DNA of 64,000 bases from Climacteris rufus (GCA_013398175.1 VZRZ01004576.1:168659-232658), one strand, 5' to 3'. Shown: positions 1 to 14,594, counted from the stretch's first letter. The notes: generated from the letters alone by a model not told the origin. Translations and numbers: made by a program.

Positions 1-3000
1 ATTCCTTACATACTTACAGTGATACGCAAGAATCTGATGGATAAAAGGATTTTCTGAGGCCAAAACTAATACCCATATTTACTCCTTCATTGTTTTTAAA
101 TTAAGCTCTTTTCTTTAGCAGCTGAGCAACACAGGTTTTGGTAACTCTAGGAGGATTGTCCTCTAAAGATATTTGAATGTAAACCTTTTCTTTGTCAACA
201 GATCACAAAGAAATTTTTGTTGCTGAAGAATATGTTGTTTTAAAAGCACACATCTATAAAGATTTTAAAGTACTTCAAGGGTGCTTGTTTTAGACAAATT
301 TTTACTATTACTTAAATAAGATGAGGAAAGCAATGAATATATTCAAATTTCAAAACAGTTTTTGTATACTTGCCTTTATATCAATTCTGACTTTAGTAAA
401 TTGTATTTTGGTGAAATAACCATGAAACTGATAATGTAAGTCTTTGCAATCAGTTGACAGCATTACATGTGAAAATTAAATTTTTCTTCTACTAAACAGA
501 GAATTGCAGCATTTGAAAAACAGTAATTGTAACTATAAGTCATATTCTGCTTTCTCTCTTCAGTGAGTGTTGGTTGTAATAGTCTTTCTTAGCATCCAAC
601 TACAAACAATAAACATGCTGCTGAAACAACTTTTTCTGACAATGAAATATTTGAAAGTGTAACTGATTGATGCACAGCATTTACTCCACTGATTTACAGC
701 AGAACTTTTGGATGCATTCTCTCAAATTTTGCAAGACAAATGTATACAACAAGCTACTAATTAACTCTGGTTATAAGCTAAGAGAAAACAGGTAGTAAAG
801 CAAAAAGAACCTCTGAGTTGAAATATGCCAGGTGCACCTGAAACAGGTCTTTTTGGGAATTTTTTGCCAGTTTGTTCTGGGTTTTGTCTTAAGTCACAGT
901 TAAACAAATTGTGTATAGTTTCAGTTACTGTGTGTATCCCTAAGTATCCTTTTTTGTTGTTATCTCCAAAACAAGAAGGGTATTTGTTGAAATTACGATT
1001 TTTTTTCAAAGCGTAAATTAAAGTTTAATTTAGCATAGTTTTAATTTCAATAGAATTTAATGCACAACATAATCTAGGTTTTAGTGTTGTCATTATAATA
1101 GTGTTTAACAACTTGTAATACAAATTGCAGAGTTCAGAGCATACAAGGAAAGGTAAAAATTTGTGTATTTTCAGATCTTGAATAAGATTGTCTAGTCAAC
1201 AAATGTGTCATGTATATGTACAAACTGAATAATCCATAGTATACCTAAATGTTGAACGAATTAATAGGTGAACTGAATGTAGGTATGAATTTATCTTCAT
1301 TGTTCACTTTGGGTGAATTTACTCCAAAAACTTCAGGACAAACCTGTTGTCATATTCCTAATTCAGCACAGCCTACCCATGACCAGCAAGCTCACACCTC
1401 CTTTGGACAAGGCCCTTCAGAGTGCTAAAGGTGACACTCCAGCAAGGGCTGCCTTTTCAGAATTTGGAAATTCAACCAATATGGACAAAAGTATCAGCAT
1501 TTATGCCTGTCTTTAGTTTTTGCATCTCAGTAGTTCAGATTTCACTGAAATTTCTTTGAGATCTTTGAGCACATGGAAAATTAGAATCAGTAATTTAGTA
1601 TTACAATGAGGAGTAATTAAGGCCTTTCTGAGATACTAGAAGGTGATCAAATAAAGCTCTTTTCTTCCTTCCCAAATTTCATCTGCTGCTATCAAGATTA
1701 AATGAAGCACAACTCATGGTTAATGAAGTTTTTACTATTCTATTAAAATAAAATTTAGTCTCTTAAAATGCTTGCCTTTTGCCTTTGATACATAATTTCT
1801 GTCCATACTTTGTCTATTTTAGCATAATCATATGCCATATTTAGCCCAGGCACATATTTTTAGATTTTACTGATTTCAAAACATTGTCAAGTAGACACAC
1901 AAGTGTGTCTTCTTACATATTGACAGTCTATATTGACATGCCTGTAAGTTCCTCTAAGACTCTTTTCACTAATGCACAGAAAACAAATGACCCTTTCAGG
2001 GAAATACCTGTCAGTGTTTCAATCAATGCTGCTGCTTTCCAGTTAGGATTATTAAAAATCTCAAACTTTAATCTCCTAGAAGTACAGAACAACTGCATTT
2101 TAGTCACTTCAGATGCTGGGTTTAAGAGGGTGATTTGTAGCAGTACATAGTGGAGTGATTAATGAGATTCCAGTAGCTTTTTGCATAGCTTCCTGCCTGA
2201 AGGAAAAAAAAAATCAATAAACAAAAAAACCCACAAAACATTAAGGGTAGATTAGTTGTGTGTCTTTCACTGCTTCCTATAAAATGTTAATGGACTCCTA
2301 AAGGTTTCATTCTTGAATGAGAACGATTTAAGTAAGAATTTTAGCAGATGCAGAGGACATTCAAGGAACTTGTGAAAGTTCCTTGTGTTCTGGTTGATAA
2401 AGTCAGATTTGGCACAAGCTGTGAGTCTGACCCTGATTTCCAAGCATTTAAATTGTTCAAATAAAATGCCATTTCTATAATATTTTTATTTTTTCCCTAT
2501 TTTTCAAGTGTATATTAAGTACACATCTGAAGAAACAATATTTTAGTCCTTTAGTTTAGATTGAGGTAGCAGTCACAAGGAATTAAATGCTGTTACATGT
2601 AACAAAGCATGAAGATGACAAGATCTATGAACCAGAGGCTTTTCAGCTCAATCACATCATCCAGCACATAATGATACAGATTTTGTATTTCAGACACAAA
2701 TGTCACCTTGGAGTTGAAATCACTCTAGATGAATCTGTGTAAGTATAACTGAGATAGTTCCCCATGCCCCAATTACCTTCCTACTTTAAATATAGAAAGG
2801 AAAATGAGTCCTCCTGAGTTGAGATGAGTTATTTGCATGTGGTATTTGTGATGGAAAATTCTTTCTAAAATAAACCCAGTAATAAATGGTATTTTTTCCT
2901 TTCATATTTTAAGGGGACAGACTGCTTCTAGTGACAGAGTGCTAGACTAAACTGATTCTGATCTCTTTTAGGGCATTAGTACTTGACTAGTACATACAGC

Positions 3001-3649
3001 ACTATCTGTTAGAGTCATTAATTGTATCAAGCAAAATATTTTAGGTAGTTTTTCTATTAAATTTCTTTAAAGCCACATGCAGAATGTTACTTCCCATGTT
3101 GTATTTTAGTTCCAGCAACTCTAATGTGAATTATATGCTGGTGGGCTTTACACGAATCTGCCAGGGAGTCTAGACGGGACTTTAAAAAAATACAAACCAT
3201 TTAACTATTATTAAAAAATAAAAACAATGCTTAATATAGGTCTCAGTTAATAAATGTATCAGCCTCTATTAATTTAGTTCCTCCACTTCATTACAAAAAG
3301 GCACCATTGATCCAAAATTTTTAGCAGTGTTCTGTTAAAGCCAGCGGAGGGCAGACTTGAATTGGAAACTCTTTTGCTACTTAAGTTACTTGAACTTAAA
3401 ATACCAGATAGTCCCTTGAGCTCAAAGTCTCATCACTTCTCTACTATTCTAATTACACTTGTGCTGGATAAAAGCTTCTTTGCAGTTGCTGTTTGACAAA
3501 ATGAGTGTTTTGCGAATGTTTAAATAAAGATGCTAATATGGAAGTGAATAAGTCAGTGTATTATCAGCTGTGTGTTACTCATCAAGGATAATCCACACTG
3601 CTTAATCATTAACCATGTACATTAAAACGTTTTTTAGAAGCTAGTGAAT

Positions 3650-3781
3650 ATCATTATCCCCATTTTACAGGTGAAGAAACTGAAGAACAGAGTGGTACCT
3701 TGCAGATTACCCACCTCAGTGACCTACAGAAATAGGAACAAAATCCAGATTTCTGAGATCTAATCCAGTGTTTTGCACACA
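3650..3781 (+). mobile_element. MIR-type ancient SINE fossil
   Basis: The core TCATTATCCCCATTTTACAG followed by GTGAAGAAACTGAAGAACAG is the classic MIR/CORE-SINE signature. Degraded matches to the rest follow: CAGATTTCTGAGATCTAATC and CAGTGTTTTGCACAC. MIR elements predate the bird-mammal split, so this copy is very old. Confidence 0.8.
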
Positions 3782-4914
3782 TAAACTATTACATTTCTAA
3801 CTCTTGCAAACATTATGGAAATGATTGCTAGCAGCCCAAATTGTGGAGACTGATGGGCTTGCATTGATGAAATAGCAGGCAATCTGACAGGTTGTAGACC
3901 TTGAGAAGAATATTCTTCCCAAGAAGATGGGTGGCAATCAGATCAGATGGCTAAAGATCTGCTTTAAGAATAGTATTTTATTATTAAAACAAGTACTCTG
4001 CACTTTTAGGCATATTTATAATTCATTAAGTTAGGTTGTCTTTCTAAAATCTTTATGATAGCCTGTTACTGACTAACTCTATGTTCCACATTTTTAAGTG
4101 CTGTGTGAAGGTTATAAAAGAGTCCACTTTAAGCTTCTTGGTGTTTTCTCCTTGTACCTTGTGTAATTATACACCTCACAAAGAGCTGACACCCCCAAAC
4201 AGTCATCACTTTCCATAATTCACAGAGGCCTGAGTATTCAATTATCTCAAAAGGGAAAAGATTCATTTGTTCTTCTGCAGAACATAAACTAATTGAAGGC
4301 GTGTGTTTACAGGCTAACTTTATAGTAAACCACTGGATCCCTTAGCTCAAGAAGCAGCAAGAAGCTAATGATTCAATTAACTGAAACAGCTGCTTTGAGA
4401 AATGTGTTTTTCAGAATCAAACTTATTTTACTTATCCCTAATTATATAGTGCTAAAAACTTAAACATTATTAAAGGGTAATAAGTCTGAGCTTTTGGGGT
4501 ATGGCAGGTTTTGCCTGCTGTAAGCTTGACAGCTCTACCTCCATAATAATCTTTTGTTACACTAATCCTAGATGGTGTATATTTTCTTTTGTTTGTACCC
4601 AGCTTTCCCTTTTATTTGTAATATATGTGTGATTTAGGAGCAGTTAAGATAGTACTACCTCAGAAACACATCATTGTTATGTACAGTTGTGTTTGTTCTG
4701 CTGAGCACTCCCAACTCATTTACAGAGGGAGTTACAGATAATGCAAAATAACAGTCCTAGAACAGTAGCTGTTGCTATAGGCAGATTGGCCAAAAACCTG
4801 TCCCTATATTTCTTTGCATGCAAACAAAGGCATATAGGCGTATGTACTGCCTGAACAGAAAACATAATGTTGTTGTTTGCCTGTGACAAAAAAATACTGT
4901 AGTATTTTATTGGA

Positions 4915-4953
4915 AAAATAAACTTAGTTTTGGATTAAAAAAAAAAAAAAAAG
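4915..4953 (+). other. AATAAA followed by an A-run
   Basis: AATAAA at about 4917 is followed some 16 bases later by a run of about 16 A from 4938. This arrangement is typical of the 3' end of a retrocopied transcript. I could not recognise any gene in the preceding kilobase, so the origin is open. Confidence 0.35.
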
Positions 4954-5887
4954 AACATGGCACGTGTAAAATTCATATTTGATCAAGATCAGTTCCTCTT
5001 GTAATTTTCCTTCAGAGATGAGAGTTCTAATGACAGGGAAAAGATACTTCTCCATCTATGGAATTTAAAGCCTGCTGCTGTCAAGTGGCCAGGACCCTTA
5101 AATGTGTGAAGTATCCTTCTCTCAGTAAATCAAAGATGTTTGTACTTACTGTCACAAGTAGTACAAGAACACCAGCAATTGCTTCCATGTTTAGTCTGCT
5201 ACCTGTGAGCAGACTCCACTTCAAGTCTCTGAAATTACTAATTGCCAACCTCGTTCTTGACATGCTTCAGCCTCCAACAGCCTGCTGCAACTTCTGTTAC
5301 ACCTTCTGGGGTTCTATCTGTAGCAATTGCTTTCTCTCCCCTGTTGGCTCCAAGCCAGAAATATATCCATTTGCACAAATGCTTCTTAACCTTGTTCACA
5401 CTAGGGGGTCTGGCATATTTCTTTTTTCTTTCTGCTGCTCTGGTTGGTGGATGCTTTTATATTAAATTCAGTACTTGCTATGTTTGCTGTGTAATGGACT
5501 GGTGGTTACAATGCATTTTCTAAATTACTGTTTGTTTAATTTTAAGTGCACTGCATAAAATTATTTCTCCATGGTAATTTCATGGGCATCTTACTGTAAT
5601 AGGAGTCCTAAGCATGAACACATCAGTTTTCTGATAAGGTTATATTCTTCTTTCTCAGTAGGGCATACTCTGTTGACAGAGAAAGCCTTCAGCATTTGCA
5701 GAGCAACCAGCAATTCTGAAGGCTGAAAGAAACACTAAGGCACAAACATTTCTCACCAGCTTCCTGGCAACTTCCAGTGTCCTGGGCATGGTTTATAACT
5801 GAGAGGGAAGACTGTGCTTGCCACAGGAATGCTACTGGTACCCAAACTAGCATGTCTTAATTCTGAAAAACCTGCAGCTCACACATG

Positions 5888-6391
5888 TACACTGTCCAGC
5901 TCTGGGGTCCTCAGCACAGGAAGGACATGAACCTGTTGGGGCAAGTCCAGAGGGGCCACTGAGATAATTAGAGGGATAGAGCACCTCTCCTACAAGGAAA
6001 GACTGAGAGAATTGGGATTGTTCAGTCTGGAGAAGAGAAGGCTTCAGGGTGACCTAATTGCAGCCTTCCAGTTCCTGATGGGAGCCTACAGGAAAGATGG
6101 AGAGAGACTTAGTACAAGGCATGTAGTGACAGGACAAGGGGGAATGGATTCAAACTGACAGAGGAGGCTTAGATTAGATATTAGGGAAAAAATTGTTGCT
6201 GTGAGGCTTCTGAGGCACTGGAATAGGCTGCTCAGAGAAGTTGTGGATGCCCCATCCCTGGAAGTGTTCAGGGCCAGGCTGGATGGGGCTCTGAGCAACC
6301 TGGTCTAGTGGAAGCTGTCCCTGCCCATGACACAGGCTTGGAAAGAGATCTTTAAGGTCCCTTCCTACCCGGGCAATTATATGATTCTGTG
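5888..6391 (+). mobile_element. CR1 LINE, 3' end fragment
   Basis: This is a 5'-truncated CR1 copy of about 500 bp: CAGCTCTGGGGTCCTCAGCA, the GAGCACCTCTCCTA and TTCAGTCTGGAGAAGAGAAG blocks, TTAGATTAGATATTAGGGAA, GGATGGGGCTCTGAGCAACC, and an end in ATGATTCTGTG. It covers the last part of ORF2 and the 3' UTR. Short frames read from it are degraded and not genes. Confidence 0.95.
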
Positions 6392-9300
6392 TACATGTAC
6401 ATAGACACTTATGCATTGTATGTATATAAATGTACATATACAGTATAGAACTGCAGGTTTATCAGAATTAATTAAATATGAGCCAGCTTGGGTATCAATA
6501 CCAGCATCATTTCTGAGGATATATGTACAGACACATACAGCAAACTTCAGCTGCAGCCTGGAAATCCTCAGTGTCTCAACTACCTGGAACCACCTATGCA
6601 ATTATCTGACGTTAGAAGATTAGGAGCATTTTGATTGGACTGATTAGGCTGATACATAGGAGTTCAATAATAGAGGCAGGAACAGATAGTCCTGAATTTT
6701 CTGACTCAAATTTCCACAACAAATTAAAAAAAAAAGTTTTCCATGCACTTATGCACTTCCTGTACAATTGTGGTGAGTGCTGTACCAGAGTCCCATCCAA
6801 GCTCTGAAAAAGGTTACAAAAATAGTGTGGTTACAAAAATAGTCACAGACCATGGCCCTATGTTTGCATTTTTTATCAAGAACAATGATTCTGCACTAAG
6901 ACTGTACATAGGGCAGTGTGTGGCATCTCTTACTACATTCATATGTGGCATCAACCACACTTAAATTCTATTTTTAATTAGATCTCAACATTAGGAAAAA
7001 AAGGGCAAGTTCTGACTGTGCATAATTTGGTTTCTCTCCAATGCTAATAAATTCAGCCTTGCAACTTTCACTCACTCCTCTGGAGTGCCCAAATACCTGT
7101 CCCTAGAAAACATTCTTCTGATTTAGAACTCATGGAGTAAACTGTTAGATCAGTAAAGTTCTGTTCTCTCTAAGGTACTGTCTCATGTATTTGCATTTTT
7201 TTTCCTGCCCTTAATGCAGCTGGAGTTTTCAGGCTATCCCATTTAACTGCATCTGTGTCACAAGGACTGACATCAGAAACACATTTTAGCCCTGGGCACA
7301 AATCCAGTCTCAGAAAGAAGAACAAGGTTACTAAAAGAATGGGTTTTAAGATTCTACTTCCAAATAAAGTGAGTAGCTAAAAAAACACTAAAAGCAAGGA
7401 GCATGCAAACTCCTACTGGTCTGTTTTCAGTTGATCAGCACTGGCTTTTAATAACTAGCTGTAAAAGGCTAATTAGTGACTTCACTGTGCTATCCTGCAT
7501 TTCAAAGTGTCTAATGCTGTCATGGCACAGTCTAACACTGACTGCTAAGTGCACACACACCCCCCTCCTGCTTTCATACCCAGCACTGGTCAGGACTAGC
7601 AAACCTCAGCTTCAAGGTTTAAGGTAAAGACAGTATTTTGCCTCCTCTCAGCAATAGCTTCCATTGCTGGGCACAAGCAAAAAGATAATAAACCAGGAAT
7701 GGCTTGGTTTTCTCCCACTAACAGTAAATTTAGAGCAGTAACTTCATGACATCGGTGGGAGCAGTGTGTTCAAATCTTCCAGCATGTCATGGGAAATACA
7801 AACGATCAGTTTTCCATTTACTATTTTGGCAGGCATAATTTTGTTATTTTTCAAGCTGTTTATATTGGCCACCTCAGTGTTTTCATAAATTCACACATAT
7901 TTCAGCATTTCAAGAAGTCTAGTTCAGCAGATATAGGCAATATAGTGCATGTCCCCAAATTTAAGAGTTTCTTTCACCAAGTATGATATATTAACATGTA
8001 CAAGCTTCATTTACATTTCAACAGAACATTCATCTGTGTGCAACAAATTGGATATTTTAGAGAGATTATGAAATCTAAAAGGGCATCAGGTATGTGTGCA
8101 GCAGCTGTAGAGATTTGTAACAGCAAAGTAAAAGCTGATGTGAATGAAGAATGAAAATGTGTGAAAGCACCAGCAGGAACAGCAGAACAGAGGGTTGAAA
8201 GGATGGACTCTTATTAACACAGAAAACCATTCCCAGTGGAATTAGGAATTGCTCTGTTTATGTCAAGGCTAAAGACCTGCACTTTGAAAACAGCCACAAC
8301 ACAGATGATCTGTCAGCAAAAGACCCAGGATCCTGATGCCAGAAGGGTGGTACCAAGGCTGCAGCATCAGATACGCCTTGCCTTTCCTGTTAGCCTGTTC
8401 AGAAAACACACATGTTGAAAACAGGGGAAAACAGGCAATGGGCAGCCACCCAGCCTATCATTTATGGAGAACAAAGTAAACAGGATTCTGAGGTAAAAGA
8501 TGACCACATACCAGCTGATGCCTCCCTAAGGGAAATGACAGATCTGTCCAGAAACCACTTTGTTGTCCCTAGTCAAGGGCTTGTCGTGAGGGCGTGGCAG
8601 CAGCATCCCTGTTCCTTTGTGTCAAACTCAAGTGATCCTGGCCAAATCACTGGGACTCTGGTTTGGTGCTCAGGGATATACAAGTGTCAGAGAATTAACT
8701 CTACAGGAGAGTGAGTCTGAGTGCATAAAATCAACTTGCTTAAAGATTTTGTAAATAAGTACCTTCTCCCCTTTCCTAAAACCTCACACTGAACATTCTC
8801 ACACTGATTCCTGTGTTACAGCAATTTCACACTGTTGCACAAATGACACAGACAGGACAGAGATGCTCATGGTTTGCCCTAACTCTTGCATTCCTTCCTA
8901 GATGTGGCATAATAACAAACTGTATGGCTATTTATCTACAGGTATATAGATGATAATTTCCTCCCACTGCTTTTCCAAATGCCTGGTTTGCCCAACAGAG
9001 AGGAAGTTTCATTACATGGAATTTAAGCTTCTTTGAGGAAACCCATGCACTACTAGAGTAAAATAATCATCAAATCATAGTTGAGTAGGTATTGATAAAG
9101 AACAAATTGCTCCATGGAAAGCCACATGAAAAAAAAAGTGTTGGAGAAAAAGTGAAGGAGAAAGGGTGAAAAAGTCTGCTCTAAGTCCTGGAACAATAAA
9201 AATGAGGAAATAATGTGTTGGCCTGATACAAGGATGATATGGACTTGGCCAGAGTCACAGTATGACTCAAAGTTGGTAGGATGCTTGAATAATGCTTTCC

Positions 9301-11351
9301 AACACCCCACACTGTTCTGGGTCTGTAGTGCCAGAGAAGGAGACTGGTGGAAGGGCTCAGTTACAACAAGGCTGAGCTGTGGCACACAGAAAGGGAGATA
9401 TGGATGTGTTGTTTCTTTCACAAGCTTTGATTGGGTCCACATATCAACTTCTGTGAATGACAAGATTAGGGCAACAGACTGCACTGCCCTTTATACTTCC
9501 CAGTAAAAACCTCATGGAGAAATAAATATCCTTGTCCTTCTCTCTCACCATAGTAGCACTAAAAGAAGCTACAACATGGATATCCATTTACCTTGTCAGC
9601 CAGATGTCAGTGAGGCACAAAGTCCTTGTGTTAAGTACTGCAAAAGCCTCTTCTCAGAGGACTAATCAGATGTTGCCTGGGAGCTGGCTGCATTTGATCT
9701 TAGACACTTACCATGTTTGTTCTCACACAATTATATATTTATCCTTTCAAATTTAGGTTGGTCTTTTGCAGAGAGTAGAAAGTCTACTGGTAGCTCACCA
9801 GCCAGCTGGCCTCTGCTGTAACCTTGAACTGGTCTTTCTCAATGTATTGAGAATTTTATATATGCTGATTTAGCAAGGACTGGTGGCATGCTCAGCACTG
9901 CATAACAGACTCCTCACAGCAACTGAAGGAGAAGAGGGCAGGTGCTATAAGGAATTGATGCTACCTAGAGATCAATGCCTGGCAAAGCTAACCAAAGGCC
10001 TGATACGTGTGAAATCTTTGAGACACTAAGTTTGTGTCCAAACACTCAAATGTTTTCTCATTGTCAGCATCACAAACTGGATTTTCTGCCCCAGTAAAAT
10101 GTCTTAAATCCAGCACAAGCTTGTGATTGTCTTCGCTGGTGTGCCTCTAGATTTATAGAGCTCAAGAGCAGAAATTTGCTCTGTATTTCTTCTCTTACAA
10201 TCGATGCTGGAAGGCTTGCCAAGCTTCTGCCTTCATATTTACTTGGCACTCCAATCTAAAGATGAGCACTGGGGAGGGGGAAAGCCTGGTTTGCTAAGAA
10301 CTGTGTCTGCCAGACAATAAACTATGTATTTGGCAGGGGTGGGTGGGGAAGTGATTTGCAAAAATAGGTTTAAACTCGATTTGCTCCTTCCCACAGCTGG
10401 GCCAGGGTAGGTGACCTGAGGGATACTCTCAGTCATGTTGACTACCACGACCTGCCAGAGGCAGGAGATGACCTGACTGGAAGATGTCCAGCCTGTGGTG
10501 ACAACAAAAGCTGCTCCACTGGAGGTGCTGAGGACTTCCATTCTATGTCTGATTCCTCATAGCCAACAACATCAACTTTTGACTTTCCAGGCAAGACAGG
10601 TCATAGGAGCCCAGCACAATTAATAGTGGATTTTCTAGATCATCTTCAAGGATAAAGAGTCTTAATTCAGGCATTACTAAAGCTTCAAATTACACTGCTG
10701 AAGTTTAATTAAGCTGTGAAAGCAGCCAGGCACTGACAGTAATTCAGCCACGCCACAAGCACTCAGTCTCAGCTGCAACATCCATAGTAGGCAGCAAGGC
10801 AATAACCAGGAGCTTGAAGAAAGAGGTGCATGAGCCACTTCCAAAATCTAATGAGCTCTCATCCAGCTGTGTAACAGCTGTTTTGAAGCCATCACATAAG
10901 CGTTTTCATTAAAAAATAAAGAAGCTCATTGGACAAACCCTAAAAAAAAAAGCCTCATGAACCTGCCTGCATAGAAGTACAATGCAGAGGCCGACCCAGG
11001 CATCACTTGCAAATGAAGTTCAGACTATCAAATCTCCAAGAAGATGAGGCACATGCCGAGGAAAAGATGTAGTGTGTTACCCTGGCTACAGAGGGAAAGT
11101 GTGCTCTATCATCTGCTGATAGGTACAAGTTAAATACTGCTTTGGTTAACTAATTGCAAGAGAGAAATCTGAGGGAAGCTGAAAGACCAGCACCTCTAAC
11201 AATTGTCTTGTGAATTAATGTGACAGTATTAATGAATTTCTGTGACAGTAATACAGAACCAGTCATGGGCAGATCTCTGACCATGAGGACAGAATTCAGC
11301 TGCATGCACAGTCATCTTTGGGAGCTGTCAGCAGTGGCCAGGAGATGGAAT

Positions 11352-11477
11352 AGGATCATAGGATCCTAGAATGGTTTGGGTTGGAAGGAACCTTATAGGT
11401 TTCCTAGTTCCAACACCCCTGCCATAGGCAGGGACACCATCCACTAGACCAGGCTACTCAAAGTCCCATCCAACCCG
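11352..11477 (-). mobile_element. CR1 LINE, short 3' end fragment
   Basis: Read on the plus strand this is the reverse of a CR1 tail: ATCCTAGAATGGTTTGGGTT, GGAAGGAACC, GACACCATCCACTAGACCAG, GTCCCATCCAACC. It is about 125 bp, and the only CR1 piece in this window that points to the minus strand. Confidence 0.9.
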
Positions 11478-14167
11478 ACTGAGATAATTTCCTTACATAT
11501 ATTTTATATACAATACATAGGCAAACAATGCAAAAGACACATACCAGTGTTTCTGACATGCTTTCCTTGTAGAAGTCCCATTTAGGAACAGAGCATTTTA
11601 GAGTGCTGGTGTTTCTGTGTAAGAGAAGTTCGTGCTCCCCCCCAGCCCTGTACAGACGGCAACTGTTTCTGATTGCAAGGCCATCACTAGGTCTGGCAAG
11701 TGAAATACAAAACATCAGAAAAATCACAGTGCTGCTCAGCAAGCAATACTGTCTGTCCTGACCAGCCCAGTGAGAATAAACTGCAATTATGGAATAAATG
11801 CCTTGACACCTAAAATACAAAACACCTTTCATTAGTAGGTGTGTTCCCTTCCTCCAGAGCCAGGTTTGCACTACTGTCAGAAACTCTGGTTTGTTCTCAC
11901 TCACCTCAGGGCAGCTGAGTTTCTGTTAACACAGAGGAAAGGTGAAAAGTCTGATAAGCACTGGTAGAAGACCATATTATCTGAAAACATGCAGTCCATC
12001 GTGAAACAAGGAAAAAATTCCATTTACCTCAAGCCATAACACTGTGACATCTGTGTAGGCTGCCAGTGGTATTAGTCCTGTCATGTCTTTTTTGACTCTT
12101 TACCTGAGATATTCCATTTCCCTCCTTCACAGGAATCATAAATGGTAGTTGTTCCTTATGCAGAAGGACTCCTTATTTCTTACATTGCAAAACACCATCT
12201 GAATAAAAGAGAAAAGGTGGAATGGTAATTTTGTTTCTGCCTGACAAAGCAGATCCATACCATAACTATGCAGACAAATGCAGGAAGTGGGATGTATAAA
12301 CACTTACATTTTCTACTCAAATGCCAACATTTCTGGGCATGCTGCCCCAAACAGTCTAGTGTTTGAGGAGATAGCAGCTCTTGAATAGATTTCTGTACTT
12401 TGGGAAGTAAAAGTACCTCTCAGAAATGCCATTCATCTTGGCCTTTTGGAGCAGAGAGCTCCAGAATGTTACCCACCTGCTTTTCTGCTGGTGCATCCTA
12501 CGAGGGCCAAGGTGAGAGCAACCCAAGGTTCAGCAAATTAGAGAGGGCTCTTAGACCATAGAGGCACACATGACTGACACACCTTTTGAGCAGACACCAT
12601 ATGACTGAGAGGTGACCTCCAGGGATGCTCCAAAACCAGAACCACAGCACCAAAGACATAGGACCAAACAGAGCAGGCCTCTACAGAAGCCCAGAGCTCA
12701 CCTGTTGAAAGCTCTGGTTCCATGAGGTATCTCAAGGCTGGCCTGGAAAAAGCAAATTTGAAAGCATGTGCAATAAAAACAGTCTAAGGTGAAGGACATT
12801 CTGCTCTCTCCCAGGCATCAGCACTGCCACTCTTACTGAATTCAGAAGTCAAGATGTTTGCTGATAGAAAACAGAACATCCACCTTCATTCTAAGGAAGT
12901 GGAAATATTTTGAAAGGATGCTGGAGCCTCTCATGAAGTGCTGTGAATTGCAGAAGAAAGCAATACTGTATCTGATTTACTGAAATCAGATCAATGATGT
13001 GCTCTCCTTTTGGAGCAAACCTTTCTGGCTGCAGCTGTCATGAGCAGAAAGTGACATGAGAGGCTCTAGTCTAAATGGGCAAAGCATTAATTACCCTTTA
13101 ATCTTACTTTAATTTTTTTATCCATGCTTTGGAGTCCTCAGTGTAAGTGCAAACATTTAGGCAGATACCCAACTCCCTGTTTTCCAGATAGAGGTGGATA
13201 AATTAACATTTAAATAACGTTTTCTCCTATAGTTCAGGGAAGCTGGATGCTTTCTCACAATCAAATAACTAAATGTTGTAAAGACTCAGCTCCCCTTTTT
13301 AACATGTTTGTCATTGTTGTATTTAGTTATTAGGAAATAAAAATGATTAAACACACTGGCTACAGAATGCATGGTCTAATAAACTGGACTAACACTGTCT
13401 TTCCTGACATCACATTTTTTCATCCAATATCCAATATTGAGCTACCTGGAGCAGAATGGAAGACATAATGGATCTGTGTTGGAATGTGCCTCCCTTTCAC
13501 TGTTAGCCTGACCAGCTTTATTAAGCTGCCTTCTCTACCATGTTGTATTGCTCTTCTCACCTCACACATACTGTTACATTCTGCTTGATCCTCACAGATG
13601 AAAAGTGCTTACAATGGGGAAAGTTAGAGGAATATCTGGCAGTATTTTCCAGTGCATATTCCTTATTACCTTTCTTTAATTGTGATAACTATGCCATGAT
13701 GTCCAGTTCCAGGGGCTGCAGGTTATGGCCTCAGGCTCTACTGTACCCAATGCTCAGCCTCTAAGGTTTAAGGCTTTGTCTTCATTAAGGCTTTTTCTTC
13801 TGGAAAATCCCTCAGGACAGGAGAGATAGAGGATCAGTTTCTATGGGACACTAATTTGAAAACCATACTTGGTTTCTAAGCAGTATTTTAGAGCAGGCAC
13901 AAGTACATTATCAAAATGAAAACAAACCTTTGAGAAAAGCAGTCCTTTAGACAACTCTGCATTTTTTAGTGGACAACCAAAGCTGTTATAGATTGAAAAT
14001 GGCAAATTTCCAGATACCTGAGAACATCAAATCAGTTTGGGACAGCTCTGCTTAGCTTCAAGAAGTCTACAGAAAAATTGCACTTGGCAATAGATGTCTT
14101 CTCAGTAATTCTGTGCCTGTTCCTAGGAGATCTTTCTACCACTTCATCTATTTTAGTTTAGTTTTCA

Positions 14168-14594
14168 GTCCAAAGAAGGGCAATGAAGCTGTTGAGAAGT
14201 CTAGAGCACAAATCTTAGAAGGAGCAGCTGAGGGAGCTGGGGTGTTCAGCCTGGAGAAAACAAAGCTCAGGGGGGACCCTATTGCTCTCCACAGCAAAGG
14301 TGGGGGCCAGTCTCTTCTCTCAGGTGACAAGTGACAGGACAACAGGAAATGGCCTCTAGTTGTGTCAGGGGAGGTTTAGATTGGATATTAGAACAAATTG
14401 CTTCCCTGAAAGGGTTGTCAAGCACTGGAACAGGCTGCCCAGGGTAGTGGTGGAGTCACCATCTCTGGAGGAACCTAAAAGACATGTACTTGTGGAACCT
14501 GGGAACGTGGTTTGGTGGTGGGCTTGGCAGTGTTAGGTTAGTGGTTGGATTCGGTGATCTTACAGAATCTTTCCAACTTCAAAGATTCGATGAA
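14168..14594 (+). mobile_element. CR1 LINE, 3' end fragment of a second subfamily
   Basis: CR1-like blocks appear in order: AAGAAGGGCAATGAAGCTG, GGAGCTGGGGTGTTCAGCCT, GGGGACCCTATTGCTCTCC, GTTTAGATTGGATATTAGAA, AGGCTGCCCAGGGTAGTGG, GGTTGGATTCGGTGATCTTA. The 3' region (GTTTGGTGGTGGGCTTGGCA) differs from the copies at 5.9 and 19.2 kb, so it belongs to another CR1 subfamily. Confidence 0.9.

Noticed and set aside
5015..5035. GATGAGAGTTCTAATGA, vaguely like a C/D-box snoRNA start
   Set aside because: A matching D box and terminal stem at the right distance are not convincing.
9053..9506. Overlapping frames of 143 (minus) and 97 (plus) residues
   Set aside because: No splice sites, family resemblance or neighbouring exons; overlapping frames on both strands suggest chance.
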